Of a stretch of DNA of 10,490 nucleotides, positions 1 through 7,178 are shown piece after piece. The DNA lies in assembly GCA_023429345.1 (NCBI GenBank), contig JAEYVB010000308.1, forward strand, positions 1-10,490, written 5' to 3'. This DNA is from Planctomycetota bacterium (GTDB lineage: Bacteria; Planctomycetota; Phycisphaerae; Phycisphaerales; UBA1924). Made by a program: the position numbers and the translations under genes. Below the pieces are notes generated by a model, which saw only the letters and a list, made by a program, of their open reading frames with translations, was not told the origin of the DNA and searched no databases. How positions within the stretch are numbered: the first letter of the stretch is position 1; each line of letters starts with the position of its first letter.

Positions 1-104
1 GTACGTGGGCATGCGTGTGGGATCGGCACAATCGGTCCCGGTGATGCGGGTTTTGCGGTCGGCGGCCGGGCGTGACACGTTCCAGCGAAACGCGGAACGC
101 GGTC

Positions 105-110
105 TAGAGT
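105..110 (+). promoter_or_regulatory. candidate -10 element (TAGAGT) of the FMN reductase gene
   Basis: TAGAGT lies within CTAGAGTGG (104-112), 16 bases before the chosen ATG. It fits the TAnnnT core of a sigma70-type -10 box, and G-containing variants are common in GC-rich genomes. I find no good -35 at 16-18 bases upstream; the nearest similar hexamer, GTGACA at 72-77, is too far away. The identical nine bases recur upstream of the citrate synthase gene. If used, transcription would start near 117, giving a leader of about 10 bases. Confidence 0.35.
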
Positions 111-126
111 GGGGCTGGAGGTCTGC

Positions 127-672
127 ATGAAGATATTGGGTGTTTCCGGGAGCCTTCGGGCGGGGTCGTACAACACCATGCTGGTGCGAGCGGCGGCGGG
201 ACTGGCGCCGGAGGGGGTCTCCCTGGAGGTCTTTGATCTCCGCGGCATACCCATGTACGACGACGATGTGTACCAGAAGGGCTTCCCTGAGCCCGTCGCG
301 GCTTGGCGCGAGGCGATCCGCTCCGCCGATGCGCTGTTCTTCTCGACGCCCGAGTACAACCGTTCGATCCCCGGCGTCCTGAAGAACGCGATCGATTGGG
401 CGTCCAGACCAAAAGAGATGCCGTTGTCTGGAAAGCCGGCGGCGGTTACCGGCGCGACGCCCGGGGCTCTCGGCGCGGCCGCGGCCATCTTCCACCTGCG
501 GCATGTGCTCGGGGTGCTGGGCGTGCAGCTGGTCAGCGGGAAGGACGTCTTCATGGGGCAGGCGGCCGGGAAGTTTGATGCAGCGGGGACCCTCACGGAT
601 GAAGCGTCGAGGAAGCAGGTGGAGGATCTGCTGGCGAGGCTGGTGCGTCTGACGGAACGGCTCAGGGGGTAG
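127..672 (+). CDS. NAD(P)H-dependent FMN reductase family flavoprotein
   Basis: A 181-residue cytoplasmic flavodoxin-fold protein of the NADPH-dependent FMN reductase family, which includes chromate, azo and quinone reductases. It is expected to bind FMN and pass electrons from NAD(P)H to quinones or other acceptors. The N-terminal FMN phosphate loop GSLRAGSYN is at residues 8-16. The family signature PEYNRSIPGVLKNAIDW is at residues 75-91, and a third conserved loop, GATPGALGA, is at about 109-117. The length is normal for the family. ATG 127 is preferred over the in-frame GTG at 109 because GGAGG (117-121) sits 5 bases before it and the protein then begins directly with the first beta strand, MKILGVSGS. 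The gene stands alone: the next gene starts 261 bases downstream. The physiological substrate cannot be read from sequence. The fold assignment is strong. Confidence 0.92.
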   Translation: MKILGVSGSLRAGSYNTMLVRAAAGLAPEGVSLEVFDLRGIPMYDDDVYQKGFPEPVAAWREAIRSADALFFSTPEYNRSIPGVLKNAIDWASRPKEMPLSGKPAAVTGATPGALGAAAAIFHLRHVLGVLGVQLVSGKDVFMGQAAGKFDAAGTLTDEASRKQVEDLLARLVRLTERLRG

Positions 673-700
673 GCCGGAACGCGTGAGGGGCCCCCGTGGC

Positions 701-722
701 AGGTGCCGGCCCCGGGACCTTT
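701..722 (+). terminator. weak terminator-like hairpin after the FMN reductase gene
   Basis: AGGT (701-704) can pair with ACCT (717-720), and inner CC/GG pairs (706-707 with 714-715) are possible around one G-G mismatch. Only two or three T follow. The position, about 30 bases past the stop, suits a terminator, but the stem is imperfect and the T tract is poor. The rest of the 673-933 gap shows no open frame or repeat I would defend. Confidence 0.2.
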
Positions 723-839
723 GGAGCGGGGGGCGGGTCGTTTGAGGTGCCCGAACGGCCTTGACGCGATGGGGTGGGCGGGATCCCCGGAATGCTGCTG
801 AGGCATCGCTCGGAGGCGCGGCCAGCCGGGGGGACGTCC

Positions 840-845
840 TAGAGT
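840..845 (+). promoter_or_regulatory. candidate -10 element (TAGAGT) of the citrate synthase gene
   Basis: TAGAGT lies within CTAGAGTGG (839-847), an exact nine-base copy of the motif at 104-112. It would put a transcript start near 852 and leave a leader of about 80 bases before ATG 934. No convincing -35 is seen 16-18 bases upstream; TTGACG at 761-766 is far too distant. The call rests on the repeat and the TAnnnT core. Confidence 0.35.
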
Positions 846-933
846 GGAACCCGGGGCCAGATGGCCATTGGGGCACCTACAACCCGCCTCGTGCGAAGCC
901 CGGATCGGACCCCGGGCCGGAATGGAGAATCCG

Positions 934-2157
934 ATGTCGACCGCCCCCGCCGCAGCCGCCCGTCCGTCGTCCGCCGAGGCAAAGGCCGCCTTCGCCAAGG
1001 GCCTGGAGGGGATCGTGGCGGGGGAATCCGCTATCTGTTCGGTGGAGCAGGGGAAGCTGATCTATCGGGGGTACGAGATCCATGACCTGGCTGCGCACGC
1101 GACCTTCGAGGAGGTGGCGTTTGTGCTGCTGGAGGGGCACAAGCCCTCAGCGAGCGAACTGAAGCGGTTCAAGGACGAACTGGTCGCGGAGCGGGCTTTG
1201 CCGGAGCCTGTCGTGCAGTTCATTCTGGGCGCGGGGCCCATGCTGAAAGGCGGGACCGCGGTGCCGATGGACATCGTGCGGACCTGCGTGTCCATCCTGG
1301 GGAATCTGGACCCCGAGAGCCAGAGCGTCGACGCGGCGGCGAACCTCCGCAAGAGCAAGCGGCTGCTGGCCAGGATCCCGACGATCATTGGCCACATGCA
1401 GAACGTGATCGACGGGCGCGAACTGGTCGAGCGGAAAGCGGGCGGAGATGTCGGCCTCTCGCACGCCGGGAACCTGCTCTACCTCATGACGGGGGAGAAG
1501 CCGCGGCCCGAGTACGAGCGCGTGATGGATGTGTCGCTGATCCTCTACGCGGAGCACGATTTCAACGCCAGCACGTTTACCGGCCGCGTGATCGCCGGCA
1601 CGCTGAGCGACATGCACGGCGCCGTGACGGGCGCTGTGGCGGCGCTCAAGGGGCCGCTCCACGGCGGGGCGAACGAGATGGCGATGGAGATGCTCAAGGA
1701 GATCATGGCCGATGTCGGAGAGCGGGGGATCGGCACGCCCGCGGTGGACCAGTGGATGCAGAAGGCCTTCGACACCAAGCGCAAACTGATGGGGTTCGGG
1801 CACCGCGTCTACAAGAATGGCGATCACCGGGCTCCCATCCTGCACGGGCTCGGAAGGAAGCTTGCCGAGCAGGACAACAGAAATCCGGGCGGGCACGCGG
1901 CGCGGCGGTGGTTCGAGCTGGGCGAGCAGGTCCAGAAGATCATGCTCGAGAAGAAGAACATCCATCCCAACGTGGACTTCCCCTGCGGGCTGACGTATTT
2001 CACGATGGGCATTCCGGTGCCCCAGTACACGCCGATCTTTGTCGCGTCCCGGGTGAGCGGATGGTGCGCGCACATCAGCGAACAACACGCCAACAACCGG
2101 CTGATCCGCCCGCTGAGCGTGTACACCGGGCCGGCGGAGAGCCCCTGGAAGGGCTGA
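934..2157 (+). CDS. gltA: citrate synthase (type I, short bacterial form)
   Basis: A 407-residue citrate synthase, which condenses acetyl-CoA with oxaloacetate as the entry step of the TCA cycle in the cytoplasm. All three catalytic residues of the family are present: His243 in GPLHGGANE, His290 in FGHRVYKN and Asp348 in NVDF. The substrate-binding IRPLSVYTGP block lies near the C-terminus. The spacing of the three residues matches the E. coli enzyme within a few positions. The N-terminal part (GLEGIVAGESAIC...YRGYEIHDLA) resembles the shorter CitZ-like bacterial enzymes. The open frame extends upstream to GTG 844, but ATG 934 is preferred because GGAGA (924-928) lies 5 bases before it and the extra 30 residues look like non-coding sequence. 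ATG 922, four codons earlier, is possible. A 2-methylcitrate synthase is the main alternative; no methylcitrate-cycle gene is adjacent, which favours citrate. The symbol is by family and could equally be citZ. Confidence 0.95.
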   Translation: MSTAPAAAARPSSAEAKAAFAKGLEGIVAGESAICSVEQGKLIYRGYEIHDLAAHATFEEVAFVLLEGHKPSASELKRFKDELVAERALPEPVVQFILGAGPMLKGGTAVPMDIVRTCVSILGNLDPESQSVDAAANLRKSKRLLARIPTIIGHMQNVIDGRELVERKAGGDVGLSHAGNLLYLMTGEKPRPEYERVMDVSLILYAEHDFNASTFTGRVIAGTLSDMHGAVTGAVAALKGPLHGGANEMAMEMLKEIMADVGERGIGTPAVDQWMQKAFDTKRKLMGFGHRVYKNGDHRAPILHGLGRKLAEQDNRNPGGHAARRWFELGEQVQKIMLEKKNIHPNVDFPCGLTYFTMGIPVPQYTPIFVASRVSGWCAHISEQHANNRLIRPLSVYTGPAESPWKG

Positions 2158-2250
2158 GCCGTCGCGGTTCGGGCTTTCCGATCTCCCCGGGGGGGATGAA
2201 ACCGCTTCAGCGTGTGAGCGGGCGGGCGGGCGGACGGGTCCGGGGCCGGC

Positions 2251-2260
2251 CTAGAAGAGT
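2251..2260 (+). promoter_or_regulatory. CTAGAAGAGT element just before the MscS start
   Basis: This is a third CTAGA-type element, related to the CTAGAGTGG copies at 104 and 839, and it ends two bases before GTG 2263. If TAGAAG (2252-2257) acts as a -10, transcription would begin near or at the start codon, giving a leaderless message. Alternatively the AGAAGAG stretch is a poor ribosome-binding site. No -35 is recognisable. Confidence 0.25.
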
Positions 2261-2262
2261 CC

Positions 2263-3195
2263 GTGCGCCTGAACCCGACCAACGCGGAGGTTCTTTACAA
2301 CCTACTTCTGATCGCGCTGGTGGCTCTGGGCGCCCACCTTGCGGTGCGGACGGTGCGATGGGCCGGGCGCGCACTCCTGGCTTCGCGGCTGGGCGCCATC
2401 GCCACAGCGCAGACGGCGACGCGGTTTCTTGGCAGCCTGGCCGCGTTCCTAATCTGGTTCATCGCGGCGGGGTTTGCGCTGCGAGAGATCGGGTTGCCGC
2501 TGGAGACATACCTCGCGAGCGCTTCCATCATCGGGCTCGCCGTAAGCTTCGGCAGTCAGTCGCTCGTGCAGGATGTGATCGCCGGGCTCACGCTGATCTT
2601 TACGGGGCTGATCGACGTCGGGGACATGGTTGAGATCGGCGGCCAGACCGGCGTCGTAGAGGCCATCGGGATCCGGTACATCGAGCTGCGCAACGTGCAG
2701 GGCTCGGTCATCTACATCGCCAACCGCAACGTGACCAACGTGGTTAAGCACCCGGTGGGGTACGTCCGGGTCTTTGTTGACGCGACGCTCCCGGCGGGTT
2801 CCGATGCCGCGGCCGCCGCGAAACGGATCGAGACGGCGGCGGCCGAGGCGTACCGGCAGTTCTCCGGGATCATGATCAAGGCCCCGAGCGTGCAGCGCAT
2901 GCTGGAGGGTGAAGGCCCGAACCTGGTGCGTGTCAAGTTCCGTGTGTGGCCCGGGCAGGGCGTGGTGGTGGAGACAGCGATACGGCTGCAGGTGATCGCC
3001 GCGGCGCGGGCGTCGATCCCCGACTACCCAGACTCCATGGTGGCGGTGCACTACCGCGTGGAGCCTGCCTTTGTGCGGCGGGCAGCGCCGGCCCTGGATG
3101 TGCTTCGCGGGCTGGCAAACGAGTTTCGGCGACCGGGCGAGGCGGAGCCGCGGGAATCAGCGCCGGCTCGAGGCCCAGACCGCCGGGGCGGGTGA
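2263..3195 (+). CDS. MscS-family small-conductance mechanosensitive ion channel
   Basis: A 310-residue inner-membrane channel of the MscS/YggB type, which opens under membrane tension to release solutes during hypo-osmotic shock. Three hydrophobic segments are visible at about residues 9-29, 53-74 and 81-115. The last is the pore helix, with the small-residue pattern SASIIGLAVSFGSQSLVQD followed by VIAGLTLIFTG. The beta domain follows (VGDMVEIGGQTGVVEAIGIR, about 119-138) and then the mixed alpha/beta C-terminal vestibule. The usual IPN of the beta domain is IAN here (YIANRNV), a small departure. The last ~30 residues are charged and Pro/Arg/Glu-rich, probably a disordered tail. The start is GTG 2263. 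There is no strong ribosome-binding site, only a purine stretch AGAAGAG (2253-2259). The gene follows citrate synthase by 105 bases and appears independent of it. Confidence 0.9.
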   Translation: MRLNPTNAEVLYNLLLIALVALGAHLAVRTVRWAGRALLASRLGAIATAQTATRFLGSLAAFLIWFIAAGFALREIGLPLETYLASASIIGLAVSFGSQSLVQDVIAGLTLIFTGLIDVGDMVEIGGQTGVVEAIGIRYIELRNVQGSVIYIANRNVTNVVKHPVGYVRVFVDATLPAGSDAAAAAKRIETAAAEAYRQFSGIMIKAPSVQRMLEGEGPNLVRVKFRVWPGQGVVVETAIRLQVIAAARASIPDYPDSMVAVHYRVEPAFVRRAAPALDVLRGLANEFRRPGEAEPRESAPARGPDRRGG

Positions 3196-3253
3196 GAGTT
3201 CGCTCATTTTACCGCACTCCAAGCGGATCACCCGGATTCAAAGGCTCCCGTGC

Positions 3254-3277
3254 CGCGGTGAAGCAGGTCTCACCGCG
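3254..3277 (+). other. GC-rich hairpin downstream of the MscS gene
   Basis: CGCGGTGA (3254-3261) and TCACCGCG (3270-3277) are perfect inverted copies, an 8-bp stem with an 8-base loop. No T run follows, so it is not a classic intrinsic terminator. It lies 59 bases after the MscS stop and 17 bases before the -35 of the next promoter. That position suits a transcription boundary or a message-stabilising structure. Confidence 0.4.
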
Positions 3278-3293
3278 CGTGTGCCGGAGTTCA

Positions 3294-3322
3294 TTGGCAT
3301 TCGCGCCGAGTGGGCGTAGGTT
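3294..3322 (+). promoter_or_regulatory. sigma70-type promoter of the PEP-CTERM protein gene
   Basis: TTGGCA (3294-3299, five of six matches to TTGACA) and TAGGTT (3317-3322, TAnnnT) are separated by exactly 17 bases. The predicted transcript start is near 3329, giving a leader of about 45 bases before ATG 3374. This is one of the two promoter calls in the window with both boxes and correct spacing. Confidence 0.55.
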
Positions 3323-3373
3323 CAAGGTGACGCGTCGTCGGTTCGGCGCACGAACATGCCAGAGAGGGGAAGG

Positions 3374-4024
3374 ATGATGAAGAACTCGATTGCGGTCGTA
3401 GGTGTGGTCCTCCTGAGCGCCGGCGCGGCCAGCGCTGACCTCGTGATGCACCTGAACAACTCGTACACGGGGAGCACGCCGGCGGCCAGCGCGCCGTGGC
3501 TGACCGCCAGCTTCTCGCAGACCGGGACGGACTCGGTGCGGCTGACGCTCACCAGCAATGTCACGGGGTGGGAGGTCATCAGCACCGTGTTCTTCAACGT
3601 CGCCGATGGGCAGTCGGTGGCCGCGACGTTCAACGAGACGCTGAGCAGCGGGTCTTTCCAGACGCCGACGGCCGGGACCGGCCTGTTCGCGGCGGGTGGC
3701 GGCTCGGTCTACGACATGCGCATTCTCTTTCCGATCAATCAGCCCGCGAACCGCTTCGGCGCCGGCGATGTGGCGGTGTTCGATCTGACCGGCGAGGGGC
3801 TGACCGAGAGCGACTTCAACTTCCTGAGCGGCGGGGCTCTCAGCAACCTTGCGGCGGCGCACGTTCAGGCGATCGGCCCGAACCGCAACGGGAGCGGCTG
3901 GATCGCCGATGGCGGCGGCGGCGGCGGGGTGGTCGTTCCGCTTCCGCCCGCGGCCTGGGCAGGGCTGATCGGGCTGGCGGGGGCGGCGGGGCTCTCGTGG
4001 TCGCGCCGGCGGGCATACCGCTGA
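3374..4024 (+). CDS. secreted protein with VPLP-type PEP-CTERM sorting signal
   Basis: A 216-residue predicted exported surface protein. Residues 1-21 form a Sec signal peptide (Lys3, hydrophobic core VVGVVLLSAG, likely cleavage after ASA21 before Asp22). The mature part is polar, rich in Ser/Thr/Gly/Asn and beta-prone. It includes the stretch AAHVQAIGPNRNGSGWIAD, a type of sequence I associate with PEP-CTERM proteins. After a Gly tract the C-terminus has the tripartite sorting tail: VPLPPAAW (188-195), a hydrophobic helix and the basic end RRRAYR. In the PEP-CTERM/exosortase system such tails are cleaved and the protein is placed on the surface or in an extracellular matrix. No exosortase gene is in the window. 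ATG 3374 is chosen over ATG 3356 because GAGAGGGG lies just before it and the signal peptide is then of normal length; ATG 3377 is also possible. The gene has its own promoter and terminator. The function of the mature domain is unknown. Confidence 0.8.
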   Translation: MMKNSIAVVGVVLLSAGAASADLVMHLNNSYTGSTPAASAPWLTASFSQTGTDSVRLTLTSNVTGWEVISTVFFNVADGQSVAATFNETLSSGSFQTPTAGTGLFAAGGGSVYDMRILFPINQPANRFGAGDVAVFDLTGEGLTESDFNFLSGGALSNLAAAHVQAIGPNRNGSGWIADGGGGGGVVVPLPPAAWAGLIGLAGAAGLSWSRRRAYR

Positions 4025-4060
4025 GTGAGTTCTGAGCCAGACCCGACTTACAGCGATTGG

Positions 4061-4090
4061 CGGGCGGCCGTGGGGCCGCCCGTTTCTTTT
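4061..4090 (+). terminator. strong intrinsic terminator of the PEP-CTERM protein gene
   Basis: CGGGCGGCC (4061-4069) and GGCCGCCCG (4074-4082) form a perfect 9-bp GC stem with a GTGG loop, followed at once by TTTCTTTT (4083-4090). It starts 36 bases after the stop codon. It isolates this gene from polA downstream. Confidence 0.88.
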
Positions 4091-4145
4091 CGAGTCGACG
4101 CCCGCGCCGGTCGCGACACAATCGCCGTTCGGGTACGGGGTGAGC

Positions 4146-4159
4146 TATTCTCCTACGAT
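4146..4159 (+). promoter_or_regulatory. candidate -10 elements before polA
   Basis: Two overlapping candidates are TATTCT (4146-4151) and TACGAT (4154-4159), each matching four of six bases of TATAAT. No clear -35 is found at 16-18 bases. The strong terminator upstream means polA needs its own promoter in the 80 bases between. Either box would give a very short leader, about 3-13 bases, before ATG 4171, which has no ribosome-binding site in front. Confidence 0.35.
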
Positions 4160-4170
4160 TCTGGCCCCCC

Positions 4171-7149
4171 ATGAAGACCCTCTACATCATCGACGGCTAC
4201 GGGCAGTTCTTCCGCGCCTTCCACGCGATCCGGACCCCAATGACAAGCCCGGTCACGAAGGAGCCGACGAACATGTCGTTCGGCTTCGTCGGCATGATGC
4301 TGAAGCTTCTGCGCGGCGACAGCCCCAACATGGCGGCGGCGGGCGGGCGGCCGGATTATGTGGTTGTCGCCCTCGATGTCTCCGGCGACCGGGAGACGTT
4401 CCGGAGTGAGATCTACCCGGAGTACAAGGCGAACCGCCAGGAAACGCCGGAACTGATCGGTCCGCAGATCGAACGCTGCATCGCGATGCTCCACGACCTG
4501 GGCGTGCCCACGCTCGGGGTTGCGGGGTTCGAGGCGGACGACGTCATCGCGGCGCTGGTGCGGAAGATGAGGTCCGAGCACCCCGATGTGCGGGTGCGGA
4601 TCGTCGCGAAGGACAAGGACCTCAAGCAGCTCTTGAGCGCGGGGGGCGGGGGTGAGACGCATCGCGCCGGGCAGCCGTCCGCAAGTCCGGCGCCGGTCGA
4701 GATGTACGATGTGCACACCGATGTGCTGACGGATGAGGAATGTTTCTTCCGGGAGACGGGCATCTCGCCGCGGCAATGGGGGGATGCCCTGGCGCTGATT
4801 GGGGATACGGTGGACAACGTCCCCGGGGTGCCGGGAATCGGCGACAAGACCGCGGCCGCGCTGATCCAGGAGTACGGCTCGCTCGATGAGCTGCTCCGCC
4901 GGGCCGCGGAAATCAAGGGCAAGCGGGGCGAGAACGTGCGGGCGGCATCCTCGGTGCTGGCGCTTTCAAGGCAGCTGGTGGCGCTCAGGGACGATGTGCC
5001 GGTCGAGCTCGATCTCGAGTCTGCCTCGGTGGCGAAGTTCCATCTGGAGAGCTGGCTCCCTCTTTGCCGTGAACTGGGCTTCAACCGGTATCAGGACGAG
5101 ATCAAGCAGCTCATGGGCGAGGCGACGAAGGCGCCCGCGGCGGTGAGCGGCCGGGTCCCTGAGCCGACGCGGCCGAAATCCTCGGCGCGTGACTACGCGG
5201 GGTCGTTGTTCGAGGCCTCGGGGGTGCAGGATGTGCGGGAGGTCGACGGAGAGTACCGCGCGATCCTGAGCCGGGAGGAGTTGGAGCAGTTCGCGGCCGC
5301 GGCCCGGGCGGCCCCGGTCCTGGCGGTGGACACCGAGACGACGTCGCTCAATCCGCGGGATGCGAAGCTCTGCGGGATCAGCCTTTCGGTGAAGGAGGGG
5401 ACGGGGGTCTACATACCCGTGCGATCACCGACGCCGGAACGGCATATGGCGGAGGCCGGGGTGCTGGAAGTGTTGCGGCCGCTTCTGACCGACGCGGCGG
5501 TCCCGAAGGCGGGGCACAACCTCAAGTTCGATCTGCTGGTGTTCCGCGCCTGTGGCATCGAGATGCGGGGGCTGTCGGCGTTCGGCCGCGAGGGGGGCGA
5601 GTCCGGTTGCGATTCGATGGTGGCGAGCTACCTCATCGACTCGTCGCGGTCGAGCCACGCGATGGATGCGCTCGCGCTGGCCATGCTGAAGCGGACGGGG
5701 ATCCCCATCGGTGACCTCCTGGGCGCCGGGAAGGACCAGCGCTGTTTCGACTGCGTCCCGCTGGAGCAAGCGGTGCCGTACGCGTCCGAGGATGCCGATG
5801 TGGCGCTCCAGCTCCGTGGGCTGATGCTGCCGCAGATACGGGCCATGGGGATGATGGACCTCTGGGAGAAAGTGGAACTGCCCCTGGTGGAGGTGCTCGC
5901 GGAGCTCGAGTGGAACGGGATCGCGGTGGACGCCCGGGAACTGGACCGGCAGCGCGAACGGCTGCTCGGCCGCATTCAGGACCTCGCGTCGAAGATCCGG
6001 GCGAGCGCCATGGACACCATCGGGCGCGCGTTCAACCCCGATTCCCCCAAGCAGCTCGCCAGCGCGCTCTTCAACAAGCCGGAGGATGAAGAACCCGGTC
6101 TGGGCTTGAAGGTTCTCAAGCGGCTGAAGACCGGGCCCTCGACCGACATCGAGGTGCTGGAGAAGCTCGCGGGAGACCCGGAGATCAAGACGCCGATCCC
6201 GGCGCTGATCGTCGAGTACCGGCAGCTCACCAAGCTCGTCGGGACCTACCTGGAGGCTCTGAAGGGGGCTATCAACCCCGGGACCGGCCGGGTGCACGCG
6301 AGCTTTAACCAGACGGTCGCCGCCACCGGACGCTTGAGCTCCAGCGACCCCAACCTGCAGAACATCCCGATCCGGACCGATATCGGTCGCGAGATCAGGA
6401 AGGCGTTCGTCGCTCCGCCGGGTCACGTCCTGATCACGGCTGATTATTCGCAGATCGAGCTGCGGCTCCTCGCCCATCTGTCGCGGGATCCGGCGCTTAT
6501 CGCCGCCTTCGAGGCGGGCGAGGACATCCACCGGGCCGTCGCGGCGCAGATTCACGGGGTGCGCCCCGAGGATGTCACCCGCTCGCAGCGGGACAGCGCC
6601 AAGATGGTCAACTTCGGGATCGTCTACGGGATCACCCCGTGGGGATTGGCGCGGAGACTTCAGATCGACGAACGGGCCGCGGCCGAGATTATCGACGGGT
6701 ACAAGCGTCGATTCGCGGGGATCACCACCTTCCTTGAAGAGTGCATCAGCCAGGCGCGGCGGTTCGGCTACGTGGAGACGATCCTGAGACGGCGGCGTCC
6801 GATCACCGGGATCGAGGCGCGGAACCCGAGCGAGCGGGCCCTGGCCGAGCGGATCGCGATCAACAGCGTGGTGCAGGGGTCGGCCGCCGACCTTATCAAG
6901 TTGGCGATGATCGACCTGCACGGCCGGTTGAGCGTGCACGCCGGGCATTGGCGGGGCGGCAAACCCCCCGAGATCGAGGGCGTCCGGATGCTACTCCAGA
7001 TCCACGACGAACTCGTTTTCGAGGCCCCGGTCGAAGTCTCCGATGCCGCCCACGCGCTCATTGTTGAACGCATGGAGAGCGCCATGAAGCTCGACATCCC
7101 TCTGAAAGTCGACTCGGCGATCGGGTCGAACTGGTTCGAAGGGAAATGA
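4171..7149 (+). CDS. polA: DNA polymerase I (5'-nuclease, proofreading and polymerase domains)
   Basis: A 992-residue DNA polymerase I that removes RNA primers, fills gaps in replication and repairs DNA. The N-terminal 5'-nuclease has Asp8, the GFEADD block (Glu121, Asp123, Asp124), KDKDL (Asp148, Asp150), GDTVDN (Asp212, Asp215) and the helix-hairpin motif GVPGIGDKTAAAL. The 3'-5' exonuclease is intact: Asp387 and Glu389 in VDTETTSL, Asp454 in HNLKFD, and Tyr537/Asp541 in YASEDAD. Proofreading is therefore expected, unlike in Taq polymerase. The polymerase has motif A DYSQIELRLLAHLS (Asp758), the O helix with Arg807, Lys811, Phe815 and Tyr819, and motif C HDE (945-947). Phe815 is the dideoxy-discriminating form. 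At 992 residues it is longer than the ~930 of E. coli. Part of the excess is a Gly/Pro/Ala-rich insert at about 154-174 in the nuclease domain and a linker near 315-355. ATG 4171 gives the standard N-terminus, although no Shine-Dalgarno sequence precedes it. Confidence 0.98.
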   Translation: MKTLYIIDGYGQFFRAFHAIRTPMTSPVTKEPTNMSFGFVGMMLKLLRGDSPNMAAAGGRPDYVVVALDVSGDRETFRSEIYPEYKANRQETPELIGPQIERCIAMLHDLGVPTLGVAGFEADDVIAALVRKMRSEHPDVRVRIVAKDKDLKQLLSAGGGGETHRAGQPSASPAPVEMYDVHTDVLTDEECFFRETGISPRQWGDALALIGDTVDNVPGVPGIGDKTAAALIQEYGSLDELLRRAAEIKGKRGENVRAASSVLALSRQLVALRDDVPVELDLESASVAKFHLESWLPLCRELGFNRYQDEIKQLMGEATKAPAAVSGRVPEPTRPKSSARDYAGSLFEASGVQDVREVDGEYRAILSREELEQFAAAARAAPVLAVDTETTSLNPRDAKLCGISLSVKEGTGVYIPVRSPTPERHMAEAGVLEVLRPLLTDAAVPKAGHNLKFDLLVFRACGIEMRGLSAFGREGGESGCDSMVASYLIDSSRSSHAMDALALAMLKRTGIPIGDLLGAGKDQRCFDCVPLEQAVPYASEDADVALQLRGLMLPQIRAMGMMDLWEKVELPLVEVLAELEWNGIAVDARELDRQRERLLGRIQDLASKIRASAMDTIGRAFNPDSPKQLASALFNKPEDEEPGLGLKVLKRLKTGPSTDIEVLEKLAGDPEIKTPIPALIVEYRQLTKLVGTYLEALKGAINPGTGRVHASFNQTVAATGRLSSSDPNLQNIPIRTDIGREIRKAFVAPPGHVLITADYSQIELRLLAHLSRDPALIAAFEAGEDIHRAVAAQIHGVRPEDVTRSQRDSAKMVNFGIVYGITPWGLARRLQIDERAAAEIIDGYKRRFAGITTFLEECISQARRFGYVETILRRRRPITGIEARNPSERALAERIAINSVVQGSAADLIKLAMIDLHGRLSVHAGHWRGGKPPEIEGVRMLLQIHDELVFEAPVEVSDAAHALIVERMESAMKLDIPLKVDSAIGSNWFEGK

Positions 7150-7178
7150 GTCTGGGCTTGCCGGTCGTTGGCGAGCGG

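Noticed and set aside
2..130. Open plus-strand frame whose TGA overlaps the FMN reductase ATG (ATGA), possibly the end of an upstream gene
   Set aside because: Third-position GC is only about 70 percent, lower than in the real genes here, and the peptide has no recognisable character. The frame also contains the CTAGAGTGG motif, which recurs in another non-coding gap.
844..933. N-terminal extension of citrate synthase from GTG 844
   Set aside because: The extra 30 residues have no family counterpart, the GTG lies inside the CTAGAGTGG motif, and ATG 934 has a well-placed GGAGA.
1147..2088. 313-residue antisense frame within citrate synthase
   Set aside because: It is rich in His/Arg/Pro, as expected for the mirror of a high-GC gene. 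The sense strand has all catalytic motifs, and no ribosome-binding site or family is recognisable.
1752..2633. 293-residue plus-strand frame spanning the citrate synthase end and the MscS start
   Set aside because: It is out of frame with both real genes and is Arg/Gly/Ala-rich without motifs.
5425..6948. 507-residue antisense frame within polA
   Set aside because: Long antisense frames are common in GC-rich genes because stops are rare. The composition is shadow-like, and the sense strand encodes intact polymerase I motifs throughout.
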